A stretch of 47,553 nt of DNA from Gillisia marina (GCF_000258765.1 NZ_AJLT01000027.1:1-47553), one strand, 5' to 3'; positions 1 through 10,416 are shown, numbered from the stretch's first letter. The notes: generated by a model not told the origin, from the letters alone. Translations and numbers: made by a program.

Positions 1-38
1 ATATATTTTTTGGCCTTTTACGTATTCTTAATTGCTAA

Positions 39-1152
39 TTAATTTTTCGAAACTTTAATCCGCTCTATAAATTCATCGAATAAATAACTGGCATCGTGTG
101 GACCCGGACTTGCCTCCGGATGATATTGTACGGAGAAACAGTTTTTGTTCGTTATCTCCATTCCCCCAATTGTATTATCATTAATACACACATGTGTGAT
201 CTTTACATTTGGATGCGCTTCGGTTTCTTCTCTATCTACTGAAAAACCATGATTTTGTGAAGTAATTTCTCCTTTTCCTGTTTTTAAGTTAAGAACAGGA
301 TGATTAATACCTCTATGGCCATGGTGCATTTTATAGGTTGAAATTCCATTTGCCAAAGCAATTACCTGGTGCCCTAAACAGATTCCGAATAACGGATGGT
401 CTCTCTCCAGTATTTTTTTTTGTTAGATTAATTGCTCCTGATAATGGTTGTGGATCTCCAGGCCCATTGGAAAGAAAATATCCATCAGGATTCCAAGCAC
501 TTAACTCCTCATAGGTAGCATCAAATGGAAACACTTTTATATAAGCATCTCTTTCGGCTAGACAACGAAGGATATTCTTTTTGATACCAATATCTAAGGC
601 TGCAATTTTATAAGTAGCATTTTCTTTTCCGAAGAAATAAGGTTCTTTAGTGGACACTTTTGAGGCCAACTCCAAACCATTCATATCTGGAACTTCTTTC
701 AACTGCTTTTTAAGACCTTCTATATTATCTACATCTGTAGAGATAATTGCATTCATTGCACCATTCTCACGGATGTAAGCCACCAAAGCTCTGGTATCTA
801 CATCTGAAATTGCAAAAAGATTGCTGTCATCCAGAAAGCTGGATAAAGAACCATCTGCAGCCGGACGAGAATAATTATAACTAAAATTTTTACAGATTAA
901 TCCAGAGATCTTAGCTTTATCAGATTCATTCTCCTCTTCTCTTACCCCGTAATTTCCTATATGTGCATTAGTAGTAACCATTAGTTGGCCAAAATAAGAA
1001 GGATCTGTAAAGATCTCTTGATAACCGGTCATCCCGGTATTAAAACACACTTCTCCTACTGCACTTCCATCCTTATCTCCAACAGATTTTCCATGAAAAA
1101 TGGTTCCATCTGCCAAGAGTATGATCGCTTTTTTTCTAGTTTGGTATTTCAT
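39..1152 (-). CDS. carA: Carbamoyl-phosphate synthase small subunit, frameshifted in this sequence
   Basis: CarA is the glutamine amidotransferase subunit of carbamoyl-phosphate synthase. It frees ammonia from glutamine for CarB, supplying pyrimidine and arginine synthesis. The N-terminal CPSase domain (about residues 1-150) shows GEVCFNTGMTGYQE and DVDTRALV. The C-terminal class I GATase domain shows the catalytic Cys in GICLGHQ and the His/Glu pair in YHPEASPGP. The frame breaks in a T run at 413-421: nine bases are present where eight would join ...SGAINLTKK to ILERDHPLFGICLGHQ. The repaired protein is 370 residues, normal for the family. The residues on both sides are fully conserved, so a base-calling error is the likely cause; an automatic pipeline would call it a pseudogene. 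carB is not in the window. A terminator and a separate promoter set carA apart from rplQ. Confidence 0.93.
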
Positions 1153-1192
1153 AATATTATTGCAGGCACTATTTGTTTTTAACTTTGTGTGG

Positions 1193-1220
1193 CAAAATTA
1201 ATTAAATGGTAGCAACCAAA
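1193..1220 (-). promoter_or_regulatory. Candidate carA promoter (Bacteroidota type)
   Basis: On the minus strand a perfect -7 box TAATTTTG (1193-1200) fits the Bacteroidota consensus TAnnTTTG. A TTTG at 1217-1220 lies 16 nt upstream, slightly short of the usual 17-23. The box ends about 40 nt before the carA start and lies downstream of the rplQ terminator, so carA is probably transcribed on its own. Confidence 0.5.
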
Positions 1221-1247
1221 AATATAATTTCCACTTTTATGCTTAAA

Positions 1248-1282
1248 AAAAAGGGATAAACCATAATGGCTTATCCCTTTTT
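1248..1282 (-). terminator. Rho-independent terminator of the ribosomal-protein operon
   Basis: On the minus strand a 12-bp stem, AAAAAGGGATAA paired with TTATCCCTTTTT, encloses an 11-nt loop and runs into a T tract. It begins 26 nt after the rplQ stop codon, so it closes the long ribosomal-protein transcript before carA. Confidence 0.85.
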
Positions 1283-1308
1283 GAATTTTGATTAGAAAAG
1301 AATCATTA

Positions 1309-1812
1309 TTAGTCTTCTTTTTTATCGTCTTTTTTGTCAGCTTTTTTCTCAGAAGTTTTAGTTTCAGCTTTTGCTGTAGTTGCTTCTGTCGGCTTCTTTT
1401 TACCAGCTCTACGAGTAGATTTTTTCTTCTCTGGCTTCGTTAGGTTGTAGATCTCGTTATAATCAACTAATTCTATCATTGCCATATCCGCGTTATCCCC
1501 AAGTCTATTACCTAATTTGATAATTCTTGTGTATCCACCCGGACGGTCACCTATCTTAGCAGCAACATCCCGGAACAATTCTGCAACGAAATCTTTCTGG
1601 CGAAGTTTAGCGAAAACCAATCTTCTATTGTGAGTTGTATCTTCCTTAGATTTTGTAATCAAAGGTTCAACAAACTGCTTTAAAGCTTTCGCTTTGGCAA
1701 CAGTCGTGTTTATTCTTTTATGCTCAATTAGGGAACACGCCATGTTAGCCAACATAGACTTACGGTGTGCCGTTTTTCTACCTAAATGATTTATTTTTTT
1801 TCCGTGTCTCAT
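1309..1812 (-). CDS. rplQ: 50S ribosomal protein L17 (bL17)
   Basis: L17 is a large-subunit protein near the peptide exit tunnel. The first 110 or so residues carry the conserved core ([22 protein letters not shown]-like strand, [21 protein letters not shown]). From about residue 128 there is a Lys/Thr/Ala/Glu-rich tail ending in [12 protein letters not shown], a low-complexity extension common in Bacteroidota L17 that brings the length to 167 against about 127 in E. coli. It follows rpoA by 42 nt and is the last gene before the terminator. Confidence 0.97.
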   Translation of the reverse strand: MRHGKKINHLGRKTAHRKSMLANMACSLIEHKRINTTVAKAKALKQFVEPLITKSKEDTTHNRRLVFAKLRQKDFVAELFRDVAAKIGDRPGGYTRIIKLGNRLGDNADMAMIELVDYNEIYNLTKPEKKKSTRRAGKKKPTEATTAKAETKTSEKKADKKDDKKED

Positions 1813-1854
1813 TACTATTCTCTTTTAGACTAAGATTTCCAGTGAAGGATCGTA

Positions 1855-2847
1855 CTAGTCTTTATCCAATTTATATTTTGAAAGATCCATTCCAAAGTTT
1901 AAACCTTTATTGTTCACAAGCTCTTCAAGCTCTGTTAAAGATTTCTTCCCGAAATTACGGAACTTCATCAAGTCATTTTTGTTGTAGGATACTAAATCAC
2001 CTAAGGTATCAACTTCAGCAGCCTTTAAACAGTTAAGTGCTCTTACAGAAAGATCCATATCTACCAATTTGGTTTTTAGCAACTGTCTCATGTGAAGAGA
2101 TTCTTCATCATAAGTTTCAGTTTGTGCTATCTCATCTGCCTCTAGCGTAATACGCTCGTCAGAGAACAACATGAAATGGTGGATCAACGTTTTTGCAGCT
2201 TCTGTTAATGCATCCTTAGGATGAATAGAACCGTCCGAGATAATTTCAAAAACCAATTTTTCATAATCGGTTTTTTGCTCTACACGAAAGTTCTCGATGC
2301 TATATTTTACGTTTTTGATTGGTGTGTACACCGAATCTGTAAAAATAGTACCTAAAGGTGCATTTGCTTTTTTGTTTTCTTCTGCAGGAACATACCCACG
2401 ACCTTTTTCCACTGAAAGTTCCATGTTGAAACTCACTTTTTTATCTAGGTTACAAATCACTAAATCTGGATTTAGGATCTGGAAACCAGAGATAAACTTT
2501 TGGAAATGACCAGCTGTAAGTTGCTCTTGTCCAGAAACAGAAATTGTAACGGCTTCATTGTCTATTTCATCAATTTGCCTTTTAAACCTTACTTGTTTCA
2601 AGTTTAATATAATTTCTGTAACATCTTCTACTACCCCAGGGATAGTAGAGAATTCGTGATCAACTCCTTCAATGCGAACTGAAGTTATTGCGAATCCTTC
2701 TAAAGATGATAACAGTACTCTCCTTAAAGCGTTACCAACAGTTAATCCATATCCTGGTTCCAAAGGGCGAAATTCAAACTTCCCTTCGAACTCAGTGGAA
2801 TCAATCATTATAACTTTATCGGGCTTCTGAAAATTTAGTATTGCCAT
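1855..2847 (-). CDS. rpoA: DNA-directed RNA polymerase subunit alpha
   Basis: RpoA forms the dimer on which RNA polymerase assembles. Its N-terminal domain (about 1-230) shows [20 protein letters not shown], and its C-terminal domain (about 250-330) contacts UP elements and activators. The Arg that matches E. coli R265 is present in [13 protein letters not shown], and the helix-hairpin-helix region [14 protein letters not shown] is intact. At 330 residues it is of normal length. It sits between rpsD (20 nt away) and rplQ, the usual alpha-operon order. Confidence 0.98.
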   Translation of the reverse strand: MAILNFQKPDKVIMIDSTEFEGKFEFRPLEPGYGLTVGNALRRVLLSSLEGFAITSVRIEGVDHEFSTIPGVVEDVTEIILNLKQVRFKRQIDEIDNEAVTISVSGQEQLTAGHFQKFISGFQILNPDLVICNLDKKVSFNMELSVEKGRGYVPAEENKKANAPLGTIFTDSVYTPIKNVKYSIENFRVEQKTDYEKLVFEIISDGSIHPKDALTEAAKTLIHHFMLFSDERITLEADEIAQTETYDEESLHMRQLLKTKLVDMDLSVRALNCLKAAEVDTLGDLVSYNKNDLMKFRNFGKKSLTELEELVNNKGLNFGMDLSKYKLDKD

Positions 2848-2867
2848 ATTACGACTTCTGTGAATTA

Positions 2868-3473
2868 TTATTTCGAATATAATTCGACTATGAATTGTTC
2901 ATTTATATTTTCTGGAATCTGTACTCTTGCAGGAACAGAAACAAAAGTTCCTTGCTTAGTTTCATTGTTCCAGGTCATCCACTCGTAAGTGGCACTTGAA
3001 TTTGCTAGCGAATTAGTGATCGCTTCTAAAGATTTAGATTTCTCTCTTACCGCAATTACATCTCCTGGCTTCACTTGGTAAGATGGAATGTTTAAAACAT
3101 CTCCGTTTACAGTGATATGTCTGTGAGAAACCAATTGTCTCGCACCACTTCTTGAAGGAGAAACTCCCATTCTGTAAACTACATTATCTAATCTAGATTC
3201 ACATAATTGTAAAAGAACCTCACCGGTAATTCCGGTAGATCTGGTTGCTTTATCAAACATGTTTCTGAACTGACGCTCTAATACACCATATGTGTATTTT
3301 GCTTTTTGCTTCTCCATCAATTGGATTGCATATTCAGATTTTTTACCTCTTCTACGGTTGTTACCATGTTGTCCCGGAGGGTAATTTCTTTTTTCGAAAG
3401 ACTTATCATCTCCGAATATAGCCTCGCCAAATTTACGTGCTATTTTAGTCTTTGGACCAGTATATCTTGCCAT
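2868..3473 (-). CDS. rpsD: 30S ribosomal protein S4 (uS4)
   Basis: S4 starts 30S assembly by binding the 5' domain of 16S rRNA, and in many bacteria represses its own operon. The N-terminal domain [17 protein letters not shown] has no zinc-binding cysteine cluster, so this is the zinc-free form. The S4 RNA-binding domain occupies about residues 93-155 ([26 protein letters not shown]). Length 201 is normal. A 90-nt gap separates it from rpsK; I see no convincing promoter there. Confidence 0.98.
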   Translation of the reverse strand: MARYTGPKTKIARKFGEAIFGDDKSFEKRNYPPGQHGNNRRRGKKSEYAIQLMEKQKAKYTYGVLERQFRNMFDKATRSTGITGEVLLQLCESRLDNVVYRMGVSPSRSGARQLVSHRHITVNGDVLNIPSYQVKPGDVIAVREKSKSLEAITNSLANSSATYEWMTWNNETKQGTFVSVPARVQIPENINEQFIVELYSK

Positions 3474-3563
3474 TGAAAATTGTTTTTTGTGAGAATGCGA
3501 TTATGAATTAAGGTCACTGTCCTTCGATAATCTTATTGCAATCTCGTTTATACTTAATAATTA

Positions 3564-3956
3564 TTAAACTCTACGTCTTTTAGGAGGTCTACATCCATTG
3601 TGAGGTAATGGAGTAACATCGATAATCTCAGTTACTTCAATTCCTGAATTGTGTATAGAACGCATAGCAGATTCTCTACCATTTCCTGGTCCTTTAACAT
3701 ATACTTTCACTTTTCTCAAGCCAGCTTCATGTGCAACTTTCGATGCATCTTCAGCAGCTAATTGAGCAGCGTAAGGAGTGTTTTTCTTAGATCCTCTAAA
3801 GCCCATTTTACCGGCAGATGACCAAGAGATTAAATCTCCTTTTTTGTTTGTTAAAGAAATAATGATGTTGTTAAAAGAAGCAGTAATATGCGCTTCTCCA
3901 TTAGACTCAACGATTACTTTACGTTTCTTTTGAGCAGTTTTTTGAGTTTTTGCCAT
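3564..3956 (-). CDS. rpsK: 30S ribosomal protein S11 (uS11)
   Basis: S11 binds the platform of the small subunit next to the mRNA exit. The family signature is clear: [33 protein letters not shown], and the C-terminal [17 protein letters not shown]. The first dozen residues are Lys-rich. Length 130 is normal. It begins 8 nt after rpsM ends. Confidence 0.98.
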   Translation of the reverse strand: MAKTQKTAQKKRKVIVESNGEAHITASFNNIIISLTNKKGDLISWSSAGKMGFRGSKKNTPYAAQLAAEDASKVAHEAGLRKVKVYVKGPGNGRESAMRSIHNSGIEVTEIIDVTPLPHNGCRPPKRRRV

Positions 3957-3964
3957 CTTACTTA

Positions 3965-4339
3965 TTATTTAGTTGCTTTCTTCTTATTAGCAACTGTTTT
4001 TCTTCTACCTTTTCTGGTTCTTGAATTGTTCTTAGTTCTTTGTCCTCTTAATGGAAGACCAGATCTATGACGCACACCACGGTAACATCCTATATCCATA
4101 AGACGCTTAATACTCATTTGTACTTCTGAACGTAATTCACCTTCAATCTTAAAAGTTCCAACAGCTTCACGAATTTTACCAATTTGGTCATCGTCCCAAT
4201 CTGAAACTTTAATACTCTCGTCTACGTTAGCTTCTTTCAGGATTCTTTCAGCCCTACTTTTGCCAATTCCGAAGATATAGGTCAATGCTATAACTCCGCG
4301 TTTTTGTTTTGGTATATCAACACCTGCAATTCTAGCCAT
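3965..4339 (-). CDS. rpsM: 30S ribosomal protein S13 (uS13)
   Basis: S13 sits in the head of the small subunit and contacts the P-site tRNA and 50S bridges. It begins [15 protein letters not shown], has the helix-two-turn-helix core ([20 protein letters not shown]), the [19 protein letters not shown] signature, and ends in a strongly basic tail ([18 protein letters not shown]). Length 124 is normal. rpmJ ends 3 nt before it on the transcript. Confidence 0.98.
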   Translation of the reverse strand: MARIAGVDIPKQKRGVIALTYIFGIGKSRAERILKEANVDESIKVSDWDDDQIGKIREAVGTFKIEGELRSEVQMSIKRLMDIGCYRGVRHRSGLPLRGQRTKNNSRTRKGRRKTVANKKKATK

Positions 4340-4342
4340 AAC

Positions 4343-4460
4343 TTAACCTTGTCTTTGTTTAAATTTTGGATTCTTTTTGTTAATCACGTAAAGTCTACCT
4401 TTTCTGCGAACTATTTTGCAGTCGGCACTTCTTTTTTTTAACTGATGCTCTTACTTTCAT
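4343..4460 (-). CDS. rpmJ: 50S ribosomal protein L36 (bL36), frameshifted in this sequence
   Basis: L36 is the small protein at the base of the L7/L12 stalk. The gene fills the gap between infA and rpsM, its normal place. It reads MKVRASVKK and then loses frame in an A tract (T run at 4432-4439 on the plus strand): eight bases stand where seven give [19 protein letters not shown] and the ending [11 protein letters not shown]. The repaired protein has 38 residues. It keeps one Cys and lacks the CxxC...C...H zinc site, so it is the zinc-free (C-) form. The break is probably a sequence error; it also hides this very short gene from simple gene callers. Confidence 0.9.
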
Positions 4461-4465
4461 CTTAA

Positions 4466-4681
4466 TTAGTATCTGTAAGTTATTCGAGCCTTAGATAAAT
4501 CGTAAGGACTCATTTCTAATTTCACTTTATCACCAGGAAGTAATTTAATATAATGCATACGCATCTTTCCTGAAATGTGAGCGGTCACCACGTGTCCGTT
4601 CTCAAGTTCCACACGAAACATCGCATTTGATAATGCTTCTATAATTGTTCCGTCTTGTTCTATTGCTGATTGCTTTGCCAT
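4466..4681 (-). CDS. infA: Translation initiation factor IF-1
   Basis: IF-1 occupies the A site of the 30S subunit during initiation. The 71-residue protein is one S1-type OB fold: [56 protein letters not shown]. It starts 2 nt after secY ends. There is no map or adk gene between secY and infA, unlike in several other phyla. Confidence 0.98.
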   Translation of the reverse strand: MAKQSAIEQDGTIIEALSNAMFRVELENGHVVTAHISGKMRMHYIKLLPGDKVKLEMSPYDLSKARITYRY

Positions 4682-4683
4682 AG

Positions 4684-6021
4684 TTATGCTACTGCTTTTC
4701 TATTTTTACCGGTTTTCATCAAACCGTCATAATGCCTATTCAACAAATAAGAATTCACTTGCTGCATAGTATCAATCGCAACCCCCACCATAATTAACAA
4801 TGAGGTACCTCCAAAGAACAATGCCCATCCCTGTTGTACACCCAACAGTTGATACACTATAGCAGGGAACACTGCTATTAGAGCGAGGAAAATTGAACCC
4901 GGAAGGGTTATCTGAGACATAATTCTATCTAAATATTCTGCAGTGTCTCCACCTGGACGAATTCCAGGAATAAATCCACCACTTCTCTTAAGATCATCTG
5001 CCATTTTATTAGTTGGTACTGTGATTGCCGTATAGAAGTATGTAAATACTATAATTAACAAGGCGAACACTAAGTTGTACCAGAAACCAAATATATCACT
5101 AAACGCAGCTGCAATACCTTGCGAAGTCTCTCCATCGGAAAGTCCTGCTACGGCAGCTGGTATAAACATTATTGCTTGAGCAAAGATAATAGGCATTACT
5201 CCTGAAGCATTTAATTTAAGCGGAATGTATTGTCTTGATCCAAACACATTCTTCTCATATCCTCCAGATGCTGTTCTTCGCGCATACTGTACTGCTATTT
5301 GCCGGACAGCCATCACTAACATGATACATGACATTATAATAGCAAACCAAATTACCAATTCTATAAGGATCATAACTAATCCACCATTAGACTCAAATAC
5401 TCTGGAAGCGAATTCCTGAATAAAAGCCTGAGGCAATGTTGCTATAATACCAACCATAATTAATAAGGAAATACCATTTCCTATTCCTTTGTCGGTAATC
5501 TTTTCACCCAACCACATTGCAAAGATAGTTCCTGTAGTAAGAATTATTACAGAAGATGCAACAAATGTTGCAGTGTTACCTAATAAAAAGGCACTTTGTG
5601 GTAAGGTAGCAAACAAGTTATAGATATAACCAGGTCCTTGAACCAAGGTAATAGCAATAGTTAACCATCTTGTTATCTGGTTAATTCTTCTTCTTCCACT
5701 TTCTCCTTCTTTCTGAAGTTTCTGCAAATAAGGAACTGCAATCCCCATTAACTGCACCACAATGGAAGCAGAAATGTAGGGCATAATTCCCAATGCAAAA
5801 ACGGAAGCGTTTGAAAAAGCACCACCGGTAAATGCGTTAAGCAGACCTAATAGTCCGCTTTCAGTTTGACTAGCCAGGTTAGATAGCTGTGAAGCATCTA
5901 TCCCAGGAAGTACAACCTGTGCACCAAATCGATATACCAATAACAGACCAAGGGTTACTAAAATTCTATTTTTTAGCTCCTCGATTTTCCAGATATTCTT
6001 TATAGTATTGATAAATTTCAT
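4684..6021 (-). CDS. secY: Preprotein translocase subunit SecY
   Basis: SecY is the channel subunit of the SecYEG translocon in the inner membrane; it exports the many signal-peptide proteins seen in this window. The 445 residues hold about ten hydrophobic segments. Family marks include [24 protein letters not shown] at the start, [22 protein letters not shown] in the plug region, and [16 protein letters not shown] in the large cytoplasmic loop. It follows rplO by 10 nt and precedes infA, the standard spc-operon position. Confidence 0.98.
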   Translation of the reverse strand: MKFINTIKNIWKIEELKNRILVTLGLLLVYRFGAQVVLPGIDASQLSNLASQTESGLLGLLNAFTGGAFSNASVFALGIMPYISASIVVQLMGIAVPYLQKLQKEGESGRRRINQITRWLTIAITLVQGPGYIYNLFATLPQSAFLLGNTATFVASSVIILTTGTIFAMWLGEKITDKGIGNGISLLIMVGIIATLPQAFIQEFASRVFESNGGLVMILIELVIWFAIIMSCIMLVMAVRQIAVQYARRTASGGYEKNVFGSRQYIPLKLNASGVMPIIFAQAIMFIPAAVAGLSDGETSQGIAAAFSDIFGFWYNLVFALLIIVFTYFYTAITVPTNKMADDLKRSGGFIPGIRPGGDTAEYLDRIMSQITLPGSIFLALIAVFPAIVYQLLGVQQGWALFFGGTSLLIMVGVAIDTMQQVNSYLLNRHYDGLMKTGKNRKAVA

Positions 6022-6031
6022 AGTATATCTA

Positions 6032-6484
6032 TTATAAAGTAACTACTTCTCCTCCGGCAGCTTCGATAGCTTCCTTTGCTGAGGCAGTAAATTTATGAAC
6101 AGATATTTTCAATGTTGCTTTTAATTCTCCTCTACCTAATATCTTTACTAATTCGTTTTTACGAGCCAGTCCGTTTTCTACTAAAACTTGCATATCTACA
6201 GTGTCTTTAATACGACCGTTATCTACAAATTCCTGAAGTGTATCAAGGTTGATCCCTTGATAATCTTTACGGTTAATGTTGGTAAAACCAAACTTAGGCA
6301 CTCTTCGCTGAAGTGGCATTTGCCCTCCTTCGAAACCTATTTTTCTAGAGTAACCAGAACGAGATTTAGCACCCTTATGTCCACGGGTAGCTGTTCCTCC
6401 TTTACCGGATCCCTGTCCTCTACCTACACGCTTACTGTTATTTTGAACTGAACCTTTCGCAGGTCTTAAGTTACTTAAATCCAT
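6032..6484 (-). CDS. rplO: 50S ribosomal protein L15 (uL15)
   Basis: L15 is a late assembly protein of the large subunit. The Gly/Lys/Arg-rich N terminus that threads into 23S rRNA is obvious (NNSKRVGRGQGSGKGGTATR, HKGAKSRSGYSRKIGFEGGQ), followed by MPLQRRVPKFGF and a globular C-terminal half ending in the VHKFTASAKEAIEAAGGEV signature. Length 150 is normal. It lies between rpmD and secY. Confidence 0.98.
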   Translation of the reverse strand: MDLSNLRPAKGSVQNNSKRVGRGQGSGKGGTATRGHKGAKSRSGYSRKIGFEGGQMPLQRRVPKFGFTNINRKDYQGINLDTLQEFVDNGRIKDTVDMQVLVENGLARKNELVKILGRGELKATLKISVHKFTASAKEAIEAAGGEVVTL

Positions 6485-6493
6485 GTGAGTTTA

Positions 6494-6676
6494 TTATTTT
6501 GTTTCTTGTACAGAAACTAAGTGTTGAACTTTATTTACCATACCAAGGATGTTTGGTGTGTTCTCGTGCTCTACAACTTGGTTAAGTCTTCTTAAACCAA
6601 GTGCTTCTAAAGTACGTTTCTGGTTTGCAGTACGTTTAATTGCACTTTTAACCTGCTTTACATATATCTTTGCCAT
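6494..6676 (-). CDS. rpmD: 50S ribosomal protein L30 (uL30)
   Basis: L30 is a small 23S-binding protein. The 60 residues show the bacterial short form: KIYVKQVKSAIKRTANQKRT, LEALGLRRLNQVVEHENTPN and GMVNKVQHLVSV. It sits between rpsE and rplO with gaps of 12 and 9 nt. Confidence 0.97.
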   Translation of the reverse strand: MAKIYVKQVKSAIKRTANQKRTLEALGLRRLNQVVEHENTPNILGMVNKVQHLVSVQETK

Positions 6677-6688
6677 CTTGTCCTTGTA

Positions 6689-7213
6689 TTATCCTTTAAA
6701 AACTTTGTCTAATGTAATACCACGTTGCTTAGCTACGGTTTGAGCACTACGCAATTGCAATAGGGCATCAAAAGTTGCTTTTACAACATTATGCGGGTTT
6801 GAAGATCCTTGGTTTTTTGAAAGTACATCATGTACACCAACAGCCTCCAATACGGCACGAATTGCACCACCAGCTATTACTCCGGTACCAGTTGCAGCAG
6901 GAATCAATAAAACCCTTGCTCCACCATATTTACCTTTTTGCTCATGAGGAATAGATCCTTTGTAAATAGGAATTCTTACCAAATTCTTTTTGGCATCCTC
7001 AATAGATTTTGCGATTGCACTAGCAACGTCTTTAGATTTTCCTAATCCTTGACCTACTACTCCATCCTCATTACCTACTACTACAATAGCAGAAAAACCA
7101 AATGCTCTACCACCTTTTGTAACTTTTGTAACACGTTGCACACCAACCAAACGGTCTTTTAATTCAAGACCTGCTGGTTTTACAAGTTCTACATTTTTAT
7201 AATCTTGATACAT
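6689..7213 (-). CDS. rpsE: 30S ribosomal protein S5 (uS5)
   Basis: S5 is at the mRNA entry channel and helps translational fidelity. The N-terminal dsRBD-like domain (about 20-90) has [20 protein letters not shown] and [18 protein letters not shown]; the C-terminal domain has [20 protein letters not shown] and [13 protein letters not shown]. Length 174 is normal. The start at 7213 gives [20 protein letters not shown], matching the family. It starts 6 nt after rplR. Confidence 0.98.
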   Translation of the reverse strand: MYQDYKNVELVKPAGLELKDRLVGVQRVTKVTKGGRAFGFSAIVVVGNEDGVVGQGLGKSKDVASAIAKSIEDAKKNLVRIPIYKGSIPHEQKGKYGGARVLLIPAATGTGVIAGGAIRAVLEAVGVHDVLSKNQGSSNPHNVVKATFDALLQLRSAQTVAKQRGITLDKVFKG

Positions 7214-7219
7214 ATCTTA

Positions 7220-7576
7220 TTAGAATTTTAGTCCTCCTTCACGAGCACCTTCTGCCAATGATTTAACTCTTCCGTGATATAAATAACCACCTCTATCAAA
7301 AGAGATCGTATCTATTCCGGCCTTTAACGCTTTTTCTGCTAAAGCTTTACCAACCAAGGCAGCTTTATCTAATTTATTACTATCAGAAGCAGTTACGTCT
7401 TTATCTCTAGAAGAAGCGGCAACCAAAGTTTTACCTTGAACATCGTCTACTATTTGAGCATAAATTTCTTTATTGCTTCTAAATACAGCCAATCTTGGGC
7501 GACTTTGGGTTCCCGTAATATCTTTACGGATCCTCTTCTTAATCTTTGTTCTTCTTGCTTGTTTTGAAAATGCCAT
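7220..7576 (-). CDS. rplR: 50S ribosomal protein L18 (uL18)
   Basis: L18 binds 5S rRNA together with L5 and joins it to the large subunit. The basic N terminus ([20 protein letters not shown]) is followed by [29 protein letters not shown] and the C-terminal [24 protein letters not shown] signature. Length 118 is normal. Confidence 0.98.
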   Translation of the reverse strand: MAFSKQARRTKIKKRIRKDITGTQSRPRLAVFRSNKEIYAQIVDDVQGKTLVAASSRDKDVTASDSNKLDKAALVGKALAEKALKAGIDTISFDRGGYLYHGRVKSLAEGAREGGLKF

Positions 7577-7588
7577 ATCTACACTTTA

Positions 7589-8131
7589 TTAAGCTGATTT
7601 ACCAGCTTTTCTTCTTAATTGTTCTCCTACAAACTTAATTCCTTTTCCTTTGTACGGCTCTGGAGCACGGAAAGAACGAATTTTAGCTGCTATTTGACCA
7701 ACCAATTGTTTATCATGAGAAGTCAATTTCACGATTGGGTTTTTCCCTTTATCTGAAACTGTCTCTACCTTCACCTCTGGTGCTAGTTCAAAAACAATAT
7801 TATGAGAGAATCCTACGGCTAGTTCTAATTTTTGTCCTTGGTTGGAAGCACGATAACCTACTCCTACCAATTCTAATTCCTTAGTATATCCTTTAGATAC
7901 TCCTTCAATCATATTATTTACCAAAGAACGGTATAACCCGTGCTTTGCTTTTTGGTCCTTCTTATCTGAAGAGCGCTCAAAAGTAATCAAATCATCTTCA
8001 ATTTTCACATCGATGTCTTTAATTTCTTGAGTTAATTCTCCTAATTTTCCTTTTACCGTCACAACCTTGTCTTTCAGGCTAACTGTAACGCCTTCTGGGA
8101 TAGTGATTGGGTTTTTACCTATTCTTGACAT
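7589..8131 (-). CDS. rplF: 50S ribosomal protein L6 (uL6)
   Basis: L6 lies near the factor-binding site of the large subunit. Two repeated domains are visible: the first begins MSRIGKNPITIPEGVTVSLK, the second carries GVGYRASNQGQKLELAVGFS. The family C-terminal signature PEPYKGKGIKFVGEQLRRKA GKSA is present. Length 180 is normal. Confidence 0.98.
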   Translation of the reverse strand: MSRIGKNPITIPEGVTVSLKDKVVTVKGKLGELTQEIKDIDVKIEDDLITFERSSDKKDQKAKHGLYRSLVNNMIEGVSKGYTKELELVGVGYRASNQGQKLELAVGFSHNIVFELAPEVKVETVSDKGKNPIVKLTSHDKQLVGQIAAKIRSFRAPEPYKGKGIKFVGEQLRRKAGKSA

Positions 8132-8149
8132 TTCTTAAGTCTTTAAGTA

Positions 8150-8548
8150 TTAGTAAACGTAGCATAAAACTTCACCACCAACTTTTTCAGCTTGAGCTTG
8201 TCTACCTGTCATTACTCCGTGAGAAGTAGAAACGATAGCAATTCCAAGTCCGTTTAATATACGTGGCAATTCATTTGCTCCAGCGTATTTACGTAAACCG
8301 GGTTTACTTATTCGTTGAATTTTCTTAATTACCGGATCTTTAGTAAGCTTGTCGTACTTAAGAGCTATCTTGATAGAACCTTGAGCGGTAGTATCCTCAA
8401 ACTTGTAACTAAGAATATATCCTTGATCGAACAATATTTTAGTGATCTCCTTTTTAAGATTAGAAGCAGGAATCTCAACCACTCTGTGGTTAGCTGCTAC
8501 TGCATTTCTAATTCTTGTTAAATAATCTGCAACTGGATCTGTAGTCAT
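8150..8548 (-). CDS. rpsH: 30S ribosomal protein S8 (uS8)
   Basis: S8 binds the central domain of 16S rRNA and in E. coli represses the spc operon. The N-terminal TDPVADYLTRIRNAVAANHR and the C-terminal signature GIAIVSTSHGVMTGRQAQ with the ending GGEVLCYVY are clear. Length 132 is normal. The 71-nt gap towards rpsN is the largest within the spc part of the cluster; it holds only a weak promoter-like sequence. Confidence 0.98.
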   Translation of the reverse strand: MTTDPVADYLTRIRNAVAANHRVVEIPASNLKKEITKILFDQGYILSYKFEDTTAQGSIKIALKYDKLTKDPVIKKIQRISKPGLRKYAGANELPRILNGLGIAIVSTSHGVMTGRQAQAEKVGGEVLCYVY

Positions 8549-8619
8549 TTTTTCAATTTGCGATAACGGTTTTCAGTCCACGAAATTTATCGGGATGAAC
8601 CTTTCATCAATTTATAATA

Positions 8620-8889
8620 TTACCAACTAGCTTTTCTTACCCCTGGAATTAATCCCTTATTAGCCATTTCTCTAAACATAACTCGAGAAAGACCAAATTG
8701 TCTCATGTATCCTTTAGGTCTTCCTGTTAATTTACAACGGTTGTGTAAACGAACTGGAGAGGCATTCTTTGGAAGTCTTTGTAATCCTTCAAAATCACCA
8801 GCTTCTTTCAAAGCTTTGCGTTTTTCAGCATATTTCTTCACAACTTCTTGTCTCTTCACCTCACGGGCTTTCATTGATTCTTTAGCCAT
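8620..8889 (-). CDS. rpsN: 30S ribosomal protein S14 (uS14), zinc-free form
   Basis: S14 is in the head of the small subunit. Its 89 residues end in [28 protein letters not shown] and [11 protein letters not shown]. There is no CxxC...CxxC zinc knuckle, so this is the longer zinc-independent (C-) form. It follows rplE by 3 nt. Confidence 0.98.
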   Translation of the reverse strand: MAKESMKAREVKRQEVVKKYAEKRKALKEAGDFEGLQRLPKNASPVRLHNRCKLTGRPKGYMRQFGLSRVMFREMANKGLIPGVRKASW

Positions 8890-8892
8890 ATC

Positions 8893-9444
8893 TTAATTCT
8901 TTTTAAAAGGTAAACCTAGTTCTGTTAGCAATGATTTTGCTTCCTTATCTGTTGGCGCGGAAGTTACAAAAGTGATATCCATTCCTGAAATTTTATTCAC
9001 TTTATCTATATCAATCTCCGGGAAGATAATTTGCTCAGTAATTCCTAAGTTGTAATTACCTCTTCCATCAAAACCGGTAGCTTTAATACCGTTAAAATCA
9101 CGAACCCTTGGAAGGGAAGATGTGATAAAACGATCTAGAAACTCGTACATTTTCTCACCACGCAAAGTTACTTTTGCCCCAATTGGCATTCCCTTACGTA
9201 ATTTAAAAGAAGCAACATCCTTTTTAGAAATAGTTGATATCGCTTTTTGACCAGTGATCATAGTTAATTCATCTACTGCATGGTCAATAAGTTTCTTATC
9301 TGCTACAGCTGCTCCAACTCCACGGCTTAAAACTATCTTTTGTAGTTTTGGAACCTGCATGATGTTTGAGTAACTGAATTCTTCTGTAAGAGCAGACACT
9401 ACTCTGTCTTTATACTCTTGTTTAAGTCTTGGTACGTATGCCAT
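8893..9444 (-). CDS. rplE: 50S ribosomal protein L5 (uL5)
   Basis: L5 anchors 5S rRNA in the central protuberance and touches P-site tRNA. The sequence has [19 protein letters not shown] near the start, [21 protein letters not shown] in the middle, and [20 protein letters not shown] near the end. Length 183 is normal. It is 2 nt from rplX. Confidence 0.98.
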   Translation of the reverse strand: MAYVPRLKQEYKDRVVSALTEEFSYSNIMQVPKLQKIVLSRGVGAAVADKKLIDHAVDELTMITGQKAISTISKKDVASFKLRKGMPIGAKVTLRGEKMYEFLDRFITSSLPRVRDFNGIKATGFDGRGNYNLGITEQIIFPEIDIDKVNKISGMDITFVTSAPTDKEAKSLLTELGLPFKKN

Positions 9445-9446
9445 AA

Positions 9447-9758
9447 CTAAATTACTTCATTTGATTTTTTAGAAAATCTCACTTTCTTTCCATCTTCCAT
9501 TCTATAACCAACACGGGTAGAATCTCCCTTTTTGTCGATTAAAGATAAGTTAGATAAATGGATAGGTGCTTCCTTCTTAACTATACCTCCTTGTGGGTTA
9601 GATGCACTTGGCTTCTCATGTTTAGAAACCATGTTTACTCCTTCCACAATTGCTTTATTTTTATCTCGAAGAATTCTTTGAACTTTTCCTTCTTGACCTT
9701 TATGGTCTCCGGCAATAAGTCTAACTGTATCTCCAGATTTTATTTTCAGCTTTGTCAT
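9447..9758 (-). CDS. rplX: 50S ribosomal protein L24 (uL24)
   Basis: L24 is an early assembly initiator of the large subunit. The KOW motif is at the N terminus ([20 protein letters not shown]), followed by [20 protein letters not shown] and the conserved [15 protein letters not shown]. Length 103 is normal. Confidence 0.98.
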   Translation of the reverse strand: MTKLKIKSGDTVRLIAGDHKGQEGKVQRILRDKNKAIVEGVNMVSKHEKPSASNPQGGIVKKEAPIHLSNLSLIDKKGDSTRVGYRMEDGKKVRFSKKSNEVI

Positions 9759-9770
9759 TATATAAATGTA

Positions 9771-10139
9771 TTAAAGCACCTCTGGTGCTAATGATACAAT
9801 CTTCATGAATTGTTTATCACGAAGTTCACGTGCTACTGGACCAAATACACGAGTACCGCGCATTTCGCCAGTTGGGTTTAGAAGAACACATGCGTTATCA
9901 TCAAAACGGATATATGATCCATCTGGTCTACGCACTTCTTTCTTGGTACGAACAACAACTGCCGTTGAAACTGCACCCTTCTTAATGTTTCCATTAGGTG
10001 TAGCCTCTTTAACGCTGACAACAATTTTGTCTCCAACAGAAGCGTATCTTCTTTTTGTACCTCCTAATACTCGAATAGTCAAAACTTCTTTTGCCCCGGT
10101 ATTATCTGCTACTCTTAATCTAGACTCTTGTTGTACCAT
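9771..10139 (-). CDS. rplN: 50S ribosomal protein L14 (uL14)
   Basis: L14 forms part of the intersubunit bridge and the landing site of the silencing factor Rsf[21 protein letters not shown], the basic signature [21 protein letters not shown], and the C-terminal [14 protein letters not shown] are diagnostic. Length 122 is normal. It abuts rpsQ with 1 nt between them. Confidence 0.98.
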   Translation of the reverse strand: MVQQESRLRVADNTGAKEVLTIRVLGGTKRRYASVGDKIVVSVKEATPNGNIKKGAVSTAVVVRTKKEVRRPDGSYIRFDDNACVLLNPTGEMRGTRVFGPVARELRDKQFMKIVSLAPEVL

Positions 10140-10140
10140 T

Positions 10141-10398
10141 TTACTTAGCTCTTTCTATAATTTCTATTAATCTCCAACATTTAGATTTACTCAATGGACG
10201 TGTCTCCATTATTTTTACTGTATCTCCAATGTTGCAGTCATTTGTTTCGTCGTGAGCCACGTATTTTTTCGTTTTTAAAACGAATTTACCATACATGGGA
10301 TGTTTTACCTTTTTAACTTCAGCAACCACAATGGATTTCTGCATTTTATTACTGGTAACTACACCTATACGCTCTTTTCTTAAATTTCTTTTTTCCAT
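10141..10398 (-). CDS. rpsQ: 30S ribosomal protein S17 (uS17)
   Basis: S17 is a primary 16S rRNA binder with one OB fold. It shows [38 protein letters not shown] and the signature [20 protein letters not shown]. Length 85 is normal. It lies between rpmC and rplN as expected. Confidence 0.98.
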   Translation of the reverse strand: MEKRNLRKERIGVVTSNKMQKSIVVAEVKKVKHPMYGKFVLKTKKYVAHDETNDCNIGDTVKIMETRPLSKSKCWRLIEIIERAK

Positions 10399-10416
10399 CT
10401 TTCAGCAGAATAACAC

